Source of the DNA: an uncultured Blautia sp.
GTDB lineage: Bacteria; Bacillota; Clostridia; Lachnospirales; Lachnospiraceae
Assembly: GCA_934378195.1 (NCBI GenBank)
Contig: CAKRPO010000040.1
Location: 1-21,910, forward strand
DNA length: 21,910 nucleotides
Direction of reading: 5' to 3'
The notes beneath the pieces were generated by a model. The model made no database searches. It was not told the DNA's origin and was given only the letters and a program-made list of their open reading frames with translations. A program made the translations under genes and the position numbers. Numbering within the stretch: position 1 is the first letter of the stretch; each line of letters opens with the position of its first letter. Below, piece after piece: positions 13,642 to 21,162 of this stretch.

Positions 13642-15482
13642 TGAAGAAGAAAAGGTCCAGGAAAAAGCTGGTGATCGGAGCCGGGGTCCTGGTAGTGGCA
13701 GCAGTAGCCGGAGTTAATATTTATGGAAGTATGAATGCAGTGGATTCGGCAATTCCGCAGGTAGAAGTAGTGAAAGCAGTACGTGATAATGTACAGCAGA
13801 CTGTAGAAACCAGTGGAACAGTGGCAAGTGAAGAACAAAAAACATATTTTTCACCAGTCAATGCAAAAGTGGATGTTGCTGATCTGAAGGAGGGAGAAAC
13901 GGTAAAGGCTGGAACAAAGCTGATTGAGTTTGATCAGAAAGATCTGGAGCGGGAAGCAAAGAAAGCTGATCTGAATGTTGAGTCCGGAAAATTGGACATG
14001 AAAAACACTCTGAATAAATCAGCTGAAGCAGTACAGAAACAGCAGAATGCAGCTGATGATGCGGCTAGCCTGAAACAGCAGGTTGCTGCGCAGGAAGATT
14101 ATGTGGCAAACCTGAAAGCAAGAATCTCACAGGCGAATGTGAATGCCCAGGCTGCATCGGCAAAAGCAGCCGCACAAAAGCAGGCTCAGGCAGCCGCTGC
14201 GCAGGCTGCACAACAGCAGGAAATTCAGAAAGAATATAATGCAGCATTAAATACATACCAGAACAAGACATTACCTGCTTATCAGAATACGCTGAATGCA
14301 TTGAATGACGAAATGAACCAGGCACAGACAGCTTATAACCAGGCGGAGAACAGTTACCAGATGGCATTTCAGGCATGGTCCGTAGACCAGAGCGATGCCA
14401 ATGCAAGTGAACTTTCACTGGCAGAAGAGAATCGAAGTGATGCGCAGATTACCTATCAGGATGCCAAAACAGCTTATGAAGACTACAAGGTACAGAAACC
14501 GTCAGCGCCGGTGATGTCTGATTTTACCGGAGCTTCTGATTCTTTTTCAGATGGTACATCAGAGGGAGCTGCGGATGTGACAGCGGCAGATACTGTGGAT
14601 ACGACAGTGACTGCTGATACTACTGCGCTGGAGACAGAACTTGAAAAGGCAAGCAATGATCTTGCAGAACTGCAGTCAAAACTTTCTTCCCAGGAAGCAG
14701 TTGCGGAGGCTGATCCGGGGGCAGTGACAGAGGAAGAAAAAGAGAAGATGGAGATCACCAACAATCTTTCTGAACTGGACCAGATGTCTGCACAGGAACT
14801 GGTAGAGGCTGCAAAGAAAGGAATCAAGGCGGATTTTAACGGTGTTGTTACGAAGGTTTCTGTTGTAGAGGGAGCAACGACAACACTTGGAATGGAACTG
14901 TTTACTTTACAGAATACGGATAAAGTAGACGTCAATATAAACGTTTCAAAATATGATTATGATAAAGTAAAAGAAGGTCAGTCTGCAGATGTTATGGTTG
15001 CAGGGAAAACTTATGAAGGAGAGGTGACAAGTATCAGTCATGTTGCCACTCAGAATGAAAAAGGTGCTTCTCTGATCGCTGCAGATGTTCGCATCAAGAA
15101 CCCGGATGAGGATATTTTCCTTGGTGTAGATGCGAAAGTAACGATTCACGCAGAAGAGGCTGAGAATGTTGTCGTGCTTCCGTCAGAAGTGGTCAATATT
15201 GGAAAAGAGGGTTCCTTCTGTTATGTTCTGGAGAATGGAATCATTACCAGAAAAGACATCACGACAGGAATCAGTTCGGATGAATATGTAGAAGTACTTG
15301 ATGGTATCCAGGAAGGTGATGAGGTTATTCGTGATCTGGGTTCACTGGAAGAAGGCATGCAGGCAGAAGCTGTTTCGGCATCTGAAGATGCAAATGGTGA
15401 AAATACAGACAGTGAAGCTGTAGAAGCGACATCTTCTGATGAGGAAAGTACAGAGACAGATAATGCAGAAGAGGGTATCTGA
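13638..15482 (+). CDS. Membrane-fusion (HlyD/MacA-type) adaptor with long coiled coil and acidic tail
   Basis: The 614-residue protein starts with basic residues and one membrane segment (about 11-31). A first half of a lipoyl-like domain follows (about 70-100, with VNAKVDVADLKEGETVKAGT). A long helical coiled-coil region spans about 103-286 and is rich in Ala and Gln (AAAQKQAQAAAAQAAQQQ). A Ser/Thr/Asp-rich linker (about 288-330) and a second helix (330-395) come next. The second lipoyl half starts at about 397 (KADFNGVVTKVSVVEGATTT), with beta-barrel and membrane-proximal domains to about 578. The last 35 residues are acidic and Ser/Thr-rich. MacA-type adaptors are usually under 400 residues, so the linker and the tail make this one large. 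In a Gram-positive cell it has no outer-membrane partner and probably projects through the wall, regulating the MacB-like permease. Overlaps of 4 bases with the ATPase gene and 1 base with the permease gene indicate one operon. Confidence 0.9.
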   Translation: MMKKKRSRKKLVIGAGVLVVAAVAGVNIYGSMNAVDSAIPQVEVVKAVRDNVQQTVETSGTVASEEQKTYFSPVNAKVDVADLKEGETVKAGTKLIEFDQKDLEREAKKADLNVESGKLDMKNTLNKSAEAVQKQQNAADDAASLKQQVAAQEDYVANLKARISQANVNAQAASAKAAAQKQAQAAAAQAAQQQEIQKEYNAALNTYQNKTLPAYQNTLNALNDEMNQAQTAYNQAENSYQMAFQAWSVDQSDANASELSLAEENRSDAQITYQDAKTAYEDYKVQKPSAPVMSDFTGASDSFSDGTSEGAADVTAADTVDTTVTADTTALETELEKASNDLAELQSKLSSQEAVAEADPGAVTEEEKEKMEITNNLSELDQMSAQELVEAAKKGIKADFNGVVTKVSVVEGATTTLGMELFTLQNTDKVDVNINVSKYDYDKVKEGQSADVMVAGKTYEGEVTSISHVATQNEKGASLIAADVRIKNPDEDIFLGVDAKVTIHAEEAENVVVLPSEVVNIGKEGSFCYVLENGIITRKDITTGISSDEYVEVLDGIQEGDEVIRDLGSLEEGMQAEAVSASEDANGENTDSEAVEATSSDEESTETDNAEEGI

Positions 15483-16717
15483 TGGGCGGATTATATGAAT
15501 ATATAAAAATGGCAGTTCAGAATATCCGGGCAAATAAAGGCCGCTCTTTCCTTACGATGTTGGGAATCATCATTGGTATTGCATCTGTTATTGCAATCGT
15601 TTCAATCGGTGAGGGTACAAAAAATCAGATGAACAGTGAGATTGATGGAATTGGCTCAGGACTGATTGCCATTGACATCAGTAGTGATGCCATGACCGAA
15701 GATGAATGGATCACACCGGATGATGTACAGGAAATCCGTAAGCTCGATACAGTAGGTGGTGTCAGTGTTTCAAACAATTACGATGGTGAAACGGTGACCG
15801 GTAAGGGGAATTTTTCTATCATGCTGACAGGTGAAGGTCCCGATGCCAAAATGATCAATAATTCCGATATGAAATATGGAAGTTATTTTGGCGAAGCAGA
15901 GATTGAAGAGGGCAAAAACGTATGTGTAATCTCAGATACAGATGCGAAGCAGTTGTTTGGTACAGATGATGTTGTTGGTATGAGCCTTGATATTACTTGT
16001 TATGATTCTTCCAAAACGTTTCGTATTATAGGTGTTACCACGCAGAAAGAAAATGGTACTTTTGTAAGCTATACATATGATGGAATGCCGGTTACGGTAA
16101 ACGTTCCGTATTCTTCTATGGATGATCTTGTGGGTGGAACCGATGAATTTTATTCCATTACAGTGGTTCAGGCAGACAAGACACTGGATTCACAGATCGT
16201 TGCAGATCAGGTCGTGCATCTTTTGGAGAAACGTCATCAGTGCGCAGGGGAAGACTATTTTCATGTGCAGAGTTTCCAGGATGTCCTGCAGTCAATGAAT
16301 GAAATGCTCGGTATGGTGACGGCATTTATTTCATTTGTTGCCGGAATTTCTCTTTTGGTAGGTGGAATCGGTGTTATGAATATTATGTTGGTATCTGTTA
16401 CAGAAAGAACACGTGAGATTGGAATCCGTAAATCACTTGGCGCCAAGACCTCTTCTATTATGTTACAGTTCCTTGCGGAAGCGGCAATCCTTACAGTTAT
16501 GGGAGGCGTGCTTGGAATTATTCTTGGAATTCTTGCAGGTTATGGAATCTGTTCGATCATGAGTGGAAGCATGGGAATGACGATCACACCGGGAATCAGC
16601 CCGACAGTGATTCTGGCGGCAACACTTTTCTCCTGTGCGGTCGGTGTATTTTTTGGAATCTATCCAGCGAAGAAGGCTGCGAAGCTAAGCCCGATCGAGG
16701 CTTTGAGACGAAATTAA
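15482..16717 (+). CDS. MacB/FtsX-type ABC transporter permease
   Basis: The 411-residue protein has the four-segment MacB topology. One membrane helix lies near the N-terminus (about residues 24-44, after QNIRANKGRSFLTMLGIIIGI). A large extracellular domain follows (about 45-270), and three helices lie in the C-terminal third (about 278-305, 325-355 and 375-398). The conserved FtsX-like coupling segment ERTREIGIRKSLGAK and the terminal PAKKAAKLSPIEALRRN are present. Such permeases do not pump through a channel but transmit ATP-driven movement to the extracytoplasmic domain and its adaptor. The start codon shares a base with the adaptor stop. A terminator follows at 16736. Confidence 0.95.
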   Translation: MGGLYEYIKMAVQNIRANKGRSFLTMLGIIIGIASVIAIVSIGEGTKNQMNSEIDGIGSGLIAIDISSDAMTEDEWITPDDVQEIRKLDTVGGVSVSNNYDGETVTGKGNFSIMLTGEGPDAKMINNSDMKYGSYFGEAEIEEGKNVCVISDTDAKQLFGTDDVVGMSLDITCYDSSKTFRIIGVTTQKENGTFVSYTYDGMPVTVNVPYSSMDDLVGGTDEFYSITVVQADKTLDSQIVADQVVHLLEKRHQCAGEDYFHVQSFQDVLQSMNEMLGMVTAFISFVAGISLLVGGIGVMNIMLVSVTERTREIGIRKSLGAKTSSIMLQFLAEAAILTVMGGVLGIILGILAGYGICSIMSGSMGMTITPGISPTVILAATLFSCAVGVFFGIYPAKKAAKLSPIEALRRN

Positions 16718-16735
16718 ATGTAATTGATTTTAGGT

Positions 16736-16767
16736 AAAGCTCATGGCAAATGCTATGGGCTTTTCTT
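16736..16767 (+). terminator. Intrinsic terminator of the MacAB-like operon
   Basis: AAAGCTCAT (16736-16744) pairs with ATGGGCTTT (16755-16763) through one G-U wobble, followed by a broken T tract. It separates the export operon from the acidic protein gene, which therefore probably has its own promoter within 16768-16923; I see no strong one. Confidence 0.65.
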
Positions 16768-16923
16768 ATGTCTGAGAGCTGATAACTATTAAGGTTTGCT
16801 TAAAGTTAATTCACACGATCTCCTTTTTTCTGTCACAAAGGAAACACAGCTTTTCTTTATAGTATCACTTGTAAACAACAAATACAGATATAAAACTGAT
16901 ATGAAGAAAGGATAGGATTTATT

Positions 16924-17895
16924 ATGAAACGTAAATATGCAGCAATGATTCTGGGACTGACAATGGCACTTACATCTGTAAATATGGCGTATGCGGCAAC
17001 TGATACAACGACAGAGGCAGCAGCTGATGAGACCGCTGATTCCGAGGATGCTTCTGCAACGACCGATAATTCTGTGGAAAGTACAGAAGTTTATGGTGAA
17101 GTTACAGCAGTTGGAGAAGACAGCATTACAATCAATGTAGGAACTTTGAAAGAAGGCCAGCAGCCGGGCGATGGAGAGGCACCGAAGGATGCAAAGGATG
17201 CGAAAGATGACTCGACAGATAATGCGGAAGATTCCAAGGAGGATGCGGACAGCACAGACGAATCCGAGGATGCGGCAGCAGAGGATACAGCAGATACTTC
17301 TGATGCAGACAATAAAGATGCGCAGCCGGATGATTCCATGGGGGCTCCGGATGGAGAAGCTCCATCTATGCTGGATTTGACAGGTACCTCTCAGGAAATC
17401 AAAGTAACGGATACTACAACTTACGAGAAACAGGCAGCTCCGGAGAAACCGGAAGATGGTCAGGCACCGCAGGATGGCGAGAAACCAGAGGACACAGCTG
17501 CATCAGACAGTTCTGATACAGACAGCAAGGATGAGAAGGCAGATGATACGACAGATGCAGAAAATACTGATGAGACAGAAACTGATAGTGCTGATGCGAA
17601 AGCAGATGACACTAAGGCAGCTGATAAGTCTGATGATCAGAAACCGGAGGATGGTCAGGCTCCTGAGATGAAGACAGAGGCAATTGCCCTGACAGATATT
17701 CAGGTTGGCGATACGATTAAAGTGACTCTGGATGCAGATGGAAATGCAACGGCTGTTGTAGTTATGAATGCAGGGGCACCGGAAGATGTGAAAGACGCTG
17801 ACACTAAGGCAGCAGATAAAAAAGATGAGACTTCTACAGAAGATTCCAGTGCAGACAGTAGTGACAGCGCTGATAGTACTACAGATGGCGAATAA
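16924..17895 (+). CDS. Secreted highly acidic low-complexity protein, unknown function
   Basis: The 323-residue protein has a clear signal peptide (MKRKYAAMILGLTMALTSVN, cleavage after AYA near residue 24). The rest is dominated by Asp, Glu, Ala, Ser, Thr and Lys, with no cysteine. Three hydrophobic, beta-like pieces interrupt the acidic sequence: about 55-78 (EVYGEVTAVGEDSITINVGT), 147-172 (SMLDLTGTSQEIKVTDTTTY) and 250-285 (IALTDIQVGDTIKVTLDADG). Together they look like one small beta-barrel domain, reminiscent of DUF5666-type OB folds, split by two disordered insertions. Short repeats such as PEDGQAP occur at 176-182 and 241-247. A metal- or cation-binding, wall-associated role, or helping the neighbouring MacAB-like exporter, can be imagined, but nothing in the sequence proves it. 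The frame is confirmed by the signal peptide and the conserved-looking core; shifted frames give Met/Arg-rich nonsense. Confidence 0.85.
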   Translation: MKRKYAAMILGLTMALTSVNMAYAATDTTTEAAADETADSEDASATTDNSVESTEVYGEVTAVGEDSITINVGTLKEGQQPGDGEAPKDAKDAKDDSTDNAEDSKEDADSTDESEDAAAEDTADTSDADNKDAQPDDSMGAPDGEAPSMLDLTGTSQEIKVTDTTTYEKQAAPEKPEDGQAPQDGEKPEDTAASDSSDTDSKDEKADDTTDAENTDETETDSADAKADDTKAADKSDDQKPEDGQAPEMKTEAIALTDIQVGDTIKVTLDADGNATAVVVMNAGAPEDVKDADTKAADKKDETSTEDSSADSSDSADSTTDGE

Positions 17896-17912
17896 ATAAA
17901 ATATATAAAAGA

Positions 17913-17974
17913 ATGAATGAAATATAATAACAGATCTGTTTTTGAGACGGACTGAGTTTCCGGATTTCATTCAT
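17913..17974. repeat. Inverted repeat enclosing two smaller palindromes
   Basis: ATGAATGAAAT (17913-17923) and ATTTCATTCAT (17964-17974) are exact reverse complements. Between them lie the perfect palindrome AACAGATCTGTT (17929-17940) and a small hairpin CGGA/TCCG near 17948-17962. It starts 18 bases after the acidic protein's stop. It could end that transcript or be part of a small palindromic element together with the next repeat. Confidence 0.55.
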
Positions 17975-17984
17975 CCATCTATTA

Positions 17985-18041
17985 ATGGCTGTAATCATAA
18001 ACTCGCTTCTAAGGGAGCTCAGACAGAATGATTACAGCCAT
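17985..18041. repeat. 14-bp perfect inverted repeat between convergent genes
   Basis: ATGGCTGTAATCAT (17985-17998) and ATGATTACAGCCAT (18028-18041) match perfectly around a 29-base loop that can fold a little itself (CTC/GAG). It lies 64 bases beyond the sdaAA stop. No T tract follows on either strand, so it is not a standard intrinsic terminator, though it may protect 3' ends. Confidence 0.6.
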
Positions 18042-18105
18042 AATTAGTGCAAATGAAATCTTCGGAAGTCTTGTAAGACAGCATGGAGTGTTAAAAAAAT
18101 TGTAG

Positions 18106-18978
18106 TTAGCTGCACATATGACAGGATTCGCATGCAGATGGTGCGATTGCACAGCCGCCGAGTGCAGTCTCACGTAATTCCGCTGGCATTTTTTTGCCAA
18201 CAGTGTACATGGTGGCAATCATCTCGTCGAGAGGAATCAGCTGTGTGATTCCGGACAGTGCCATTTCAGCGGCAACGAGAGCGTTAGCAACGCCGGCCGC
18301 ATTACGGTTCTGGCATGGATATTCCACCAGACCCCCAACCGGGTCACATACAAGTCCGAGCATGTTCATAAGCACGGTGGAAGCGGCGTAGGTACACTGT
18401 ACCGGAGTACCGCCCATCAGCTCTGTGGCAGCGGATGCAGCCATGGCAGCAGCGATACCGGTTTCTGCCTGACAGCCGCCGACAGCACCGGCAACTGTAG
18501 CATTTCGCATGGCAAGATAACCGATAGCACCGGCATTAAAAAGTGATTTTTGTATTTGAGCATCAGAAAAGTTATAAACTTTTTGGAGGGCGAGCAGAAG
18601 TCCTGGTACAATCCCGGCGGAGCCTGCAGTTGGTGAAGCAACGATCAGTCCCATGGATGCATTTGTTTCCAGAGTAGCCATGGCATAGGTGATCGCTTTT
18701 TCAAGGAGGTCACCGCAGATTCCTTTCCCAGAGGTCTGATGCTGAAAAAGTTTTTTGGATTCACCGCCGATCAAACCACCCATGGATTTCACAGGGTGTT
18801 CCAGGGGCGAAAATGCGGCCTCTTTCATAATTTCAAGTACACGTGTCATACGAGAATCAACTTCCTGTTCTGGCATTTCTCCGATGATGATTTCTCTCTG
18901 GCGCATGATCTCAGAGATTGGAAGCGCTTTTTCTTCGCATAAAAGCAGAAGCTCTTTTGCATTTCTAAATTCTTTCAT
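18106..18978 (-). CDS. sdaAA: L-serine dehydratase, alpha subunit (iron-sulfur)
   Basis: The 290-residue protein is the catalytic, iron-sulfur half of the clostridial-type two-subunit L-serine dehydratase, which turns serine into pyruvate and ammonia. Cys169 (GGCQAETG), Cys211 (LVCDPVGG) and Cys222 (PCQNRNAAG) have spacings of 42 and 11, as in the [4Fe-4S]-binding single-chain enzymes. The C-terminus GGCAIAPSACESCHMCS carries further cysteines; in the single-chain form a C-terminal Cys occupies the cluster when substrate is absent, and Cys289 may do the same here. The ATG at 18978 follows AGGAGG. It lies 10 bases after sdaAB, from the same message. The oxygen-sensitive cluster fits an anaerobe. 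Confidence 0.96.
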   Translation of the reverse strand: MKEFRNAKELLLLCEEKALPISEIMRQREIIIGEMPEQEVDSRMTRVLEIMKEAAFSPLEHPVKSMGGLIGGESKKLFQHQTSGKGICGDLLEKAITYAMATLETNASMGLIVASPTAGSAGIVPGLLLALQKVYNFSDAQIQKSLFNAGAIGYLAMRNATVAGAVGGCQAETGIAAAMAASAATELMGGTPVQCTYAASTVLMNMLGLVCDPVGGLVEYPCQNRNAAGVANALVAAEMALSGITQLIPLDEMIATMYTVGKKMPAELRETALGGCAIAPSACESCHMCS

Positions 18979-18988
18979 TGTGTTCCTC

Positions 18989-19657
18989 CTACATCTGTAC
19001 GATCATAACTTCGTGGATATTTTCATGTTGGCGGATCGTGAGGCCGATATCTTCTGGAAGACGTCCATCGGATTCTACGATCGTGTAAGCAATTTCGCCT
19101 TTGGATTCTCTGAAAAGGCGCATGAAAGCAATGTTTACATTTCGATCGCTGAGACACTTGGTGATATAGGCTACAACGCCGGGTTTATCCTGATGTGTTA
19201 CGATCACGGCACTGTACTCGCCTGTGAAATCAACCTGTACAGAGTTGATCCTTACAATACGGACTTTGCCGCCGCCAAGAGATTCTCCGCGGACAGTCAA
19301 TTCCTGGCCGTTGGCATTGAGCATATGGATGTCAACCGTGTTTGGGTGGATATCTGTTTCCAGTTCATTTGGTGTAAAAATGAATTCAAGGCCTTTTTTT
19401 TCTGCAATCTCGAAGGAGTTGCGGATACGCATATCATCCGTGGAAAATCCCATAATACCACCGAGAAGTGCACGGTCAGTACCATGGCCTTTGTAAGTTC
19501 TGGAAAAAGATCCATACAATGTAAATTCAACTTTTTTCAGTGGACCATTGATCATTTTCTGGGCGAGAAAACCAATGCGGGCAGCTCCGGCTGTATGAGA
19601 GCTGGAAGGACCGATCATATTCGGTCCCATTACATCAAATACGCTGATAAAAGACAT
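18989..19657 (-). CDS. sdaAB: L-serine dehydratase, beta subunit (ACT domain)
   Basis: The 222-residue partner subunit starts with SVFDVMGPNMIGPSSSHTAGAARIG, the conserved SDH beta-domain signature. It carries GTDRALLGGIMGFSTDD and then an ACT domain in the last 75 residues (VIVTHQDKPGVVAYITKCLSDRNVNIAFM), which probably binds serine. CAGGAG precedes the ATG at 19657. It is the first gene of the sdaAB-sdaAA operon on the minus strand, divergent from the tRNA gene. A candidate promoter with an extended -10 lies at 19764-19792. Confidence 0.96.
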   Translation of the reverse strand: MSFISVFDVMGPNMIGPSSSHTAGAARIGFLAQKMINGPLKKVEFTLYGSFSRTYKGHGTDRALLGGIMGFSTDDMRIRNSFEIAEKKGLEFIFTPNELETDIHPNTVDIHMLNANGQELTVRGESLGGGKVRIVRINSVQVDFTGEYSAVIVTHQDKPGVVAYITKCLSDRNVNIAFMRLFRESKGEIAYTIVESDGRLPEDIGLTIRQHENIHEVMIVQM

Positions 19658-19718
19658 ATTGTATCTCCTGTAGCTTATATTCTGTTGCTGAGAACAGTAA
19701 TTTTTCTAAGGCATAGTG

Positions 19719-19734
19719 TTTGCAGTTATGCAAA
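19719..19734. promoter_or_regulatory. Palindrome in the sda leader
   Basis: TTTGCA and TGCAAA flank GTTA in perfect symmetry. With the promoter at 19764-19792, this site lies about 25-40 bases downstream of the start, where a bound regulator could block sda transcription. No regulator is identified. Confidence 0.3.
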
Positions 19735-19763
19735 AAAATAAAAGGAAAAATCCCTCTGATTGC

Positions 19764-19792
19764 ATTGTATCATTCCCTGTGAAAGGAAGCAA
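19764..19792 (-). promoter_or_regulatory. Candidate promoter of the sda operon
   Basis: On the minus strand, TTGCTT (19792-19787), 17 bases, then TGATACAAT, that is TACAAT at 19769-19764 with an extended TG. The -35 is weak and the -10 good. The leader would be about 100 bases. Confidence 0.5.
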
Positions 19793-19857
19793 ATTTATTA
19801 TACAAAAAGTAGCGGAAAAGAAAAAATAAATTTTTTTGAAAAAAATTGAAAAAAGTG

Positions 19858-19886
19858 TTGACAAATTATGTGATATACAGTAGAAT
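19858..19886 (+). promoter_or_regulatory. Promoter of tRNA-Arg
   Basis: TTGACA (19858-19863), a 17-base spacer and TAGAAT (19881-19886). The 5' leader contains an 8-bp hairpin, TTGCGAGC (19895-19902) with GCTTGCAA (19910-19917), before the mature tRNA end that RNase P would create at 19929. Confidence 0.82.
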
Positions 19887-19928
19887 ACATTTTGTTGCGA
19901 GCGACAAGAGCTTGCAAGTAAATAAAAT

Positions 19929-20002
19929 GTGCGTTTAGCTCAGCTGGATAGAGCGTTTGGCTACGGACCAAAAGGTCGGGGGTTCGAATCCTCTAACGCA
20001 CG
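19929..20002 (+). tRNA. tRNA-Arg (anticodon ACG)
   Basis: A complete cloverleaf of 74 bases. The acceptor stem is GTGCGTT/AACGCAC with discriminator G. The D arm is GCTC...GAGC, and the anticodon stem TTTGG/CCAAA holds loop CTACGGA with anticodon ACG. The T loop is TTCGAAT on a GGGGG/CCTCT stem with two G-U pairs. The A34 is expected to be edited to inosine by TadA to read CGU, CGC and CGA. CCA is not encoded, so it must be added by nucleotidyltransferase. It has its own promoter and terminator. A tyrosine recombinase gene lies just beyond, so the 3' half may serve as an attachment site. Confidence 0.97.
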
Positions 20003-20004
20003 TA

Positions 20005-20042
20005 AAACCCTCTGGAAATCAAGTTTCCAGAGGGTTTCTTTT
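20005..20042 (+). terminator. Intrinsic terminator of tRNA-Arg
   Basis: AAACCCTCTGGAAA (20005-20018) and TTTCCAGAGGGTTT (20024-20037) form a perfect 14-bp stem with loop TCAAG, followed by CTTTTTG. It begins three bases after the tRNA. The A-rich left side could also stop leftward transcription from the recombinase gene, which ends at 20077. Confidence 0.92.
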
Positions 20043-20076
20043 TGTCTTGACAAAGATGCCCGACACCTTAGATTCA

Positions 20077-21057
20077 TTATGTAAACCGTGAATAATAGGA
20101 TCTAAAAAAGATACCATCCAGCTTGTAGATATCTGATCCCATTCGGGAATACAGGTTAGCAAGATGCAGATATTGTTGTGTTGTTTCAATGCTGACATGT
20201 CCAAGATACAGCCGCAGGGATTCAAGATCTCCACCGCCCAGGATGAACGAAGTTGCAAAGGTATGCCGGAGCAGGTGCGGTTTTAGTCTTTTCAGATCTG
20301 TTTCCCTTTTGATCCGGGCAAAGAGTGATTTCATTGCATCCAGTGAAAAAGGTTCTTCCGGATTATTGAGAGAACAGAAGAGAAAGTCATGTTCTGATGT
20401 ATACGGCCTGTGAAATGTCAGGTATTTATATAATGGCTGCCGAAGTCTCTTTGCCAGAGGAACGATCCTGTCTTTATCTCCCTTGCCATCCAGAACAATG
20501 ACATAGTTCTCATCAAAGTTCACAGATCTGGTCGTCAGATTTACAATATCCCCGGAACGAAGCCCCTCATCAATCATCAGATGGACAATGCAATAATTGC
20601 GAAGTCCCCGGTAAGTCTTCTGGTTAAATAAATGGTCGATCATATCGACTTCACCCTGAAACAATGGAAGAACAAGTTTCTTTTCAGGTTTGATAATCTT
20701 AAAGCCTTTCATGATGTCTTTTTCTATGTATTCATTGTCATAAAGAAAATGAAAGAATGTCCGGACATCAACAGAGTAAGTTTTAATAGATCTTTTGGTT
20801 ATTGGATGATCTACGGTCGGTTTAAATGGATGATCTTCCAGCTTGTTTTTTGACCGTAAAGATACAACATATTTTTTTACATCCATTGTTGAAACGGAAT
20901 CCAGGGGGATCTCTGAAATAGAACAGCCCCGATCCTGTTCCATGAATTTGAAAAAGTAGGATAATGTATTTTTATAATTCTGGATCGTTTTCTCTTTGCA
21001 GTATGTCTCACGGTCAAAGATAAACATATCATAACCCTGTTTTAGGGATATGTTCAT
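20077..21057 (-). CDS. Tyrosine recombinase / integrase
   Basis: The 326-residue protein has an N-terminal SAM-like DNA-binding domain (about 5-110) and a C-terminal catalytic domain. The full catalytic set is visible: Arg167 (EGLRSGDI), Lys192 or nearby in GKGDKDR, His261 and Arg264 (KPHLLRHTF), His287 (LGHVS) and the nucleophile Tyr296 (TTQQYLHL). It cuts and rejoins DNA at short crossover sites. A GGGGG ribosome site precedes the ATG at 21057. It lies next to tRNA-Arg and beside an unrecognised gene, an arrangement usual for integrases of mobile islands. A chromosomal XerD-like or phase-switch enzyme is possible, but XerC/XerD are typically about 300 residues and differ in their C-terminal ends. 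The last 25 residues (YKLDGIFFRSYYSRFT) extend beyond the core. Confidence 0.9.
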   Translation of the reverse strand: MNISLKQGYDMFIFDRETYCKEKTIQNYKNTLSYFFKFMEQDRGCSISEIPLDSVSTMDVKKYVVSLRSKNKLEDHPFKPTVDHPITKRSIKTYSVDVRTFFHFLYDNEYIEKDIMKGFKIIKPEKKLVLPLFQGEVDMIDHLFNQKTYRGLRNYCIVHLMIDEGLRSGDIVNLTTRSVNFDENYVIVLDGKGDKDRIVPLAKRLRQPLYKYLTFHRPYTSEHDFLFCSLNNPEEPFSLDAMKSLFARIKRETDLKRLKPHLLRHTFATSFILGGGDLESLRLYLGHVSIETTQQYLHLANLYSRMGSDIYKLDGIFFRSYYSRFT

Positions 21058-21072
21058 AAGTATGCCCCCTTT

Positions 21073-21136
21073 TGTATCTCATTTTTCTCTGCAGTTTCTT
21101 CTGATCAGAATGCTGCAGCATGACTTCTGAGATACA
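21073..21136. repeat. Nested inverted repeat upstream of the recombinase gene
   Basis: TGTATCTCA (21073-21081) and TGAGATACA (21128-21136) enclose two CTGCAG sites, which in turn enclose the perfect palindrome TTCTGATCAGAA (21099-21110). All layers are centred near 21104. It fills most of the 105 bases between the unknown gene's stop and the recombinase start. It may be a terminator for the upstream gene, a recombinase binding site or an operator for the recombinase. Confidence 0.6.
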
Positions 21137-21162
21137 TTTTTATTATTGTAATCGCAGGATCC

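Noticed and set aside
17171..17671. Met/Arg-rich frames inside the acidic protein gene
   Set aside because: They are shifted-frame readings of GATGCNGA-like repeats encoding Asp/Ala/Glu. The signal peptide and ribosome site support only the acidic frame.
18755..19741. A 328-codon open frame on the plus strand
   Set aside because: It is antisense to both sda genes, which have strong family motifs and ribosome sites; the plus-strand product looks like no protein family.
21073..21136. Invertible promoter switch next to the recombinase
   Set aside because: The repeats are only 9 bp with 46 bases between them and no promoter is visible inside; known switches are normally longer. Kept only as a repeat of unknown role.
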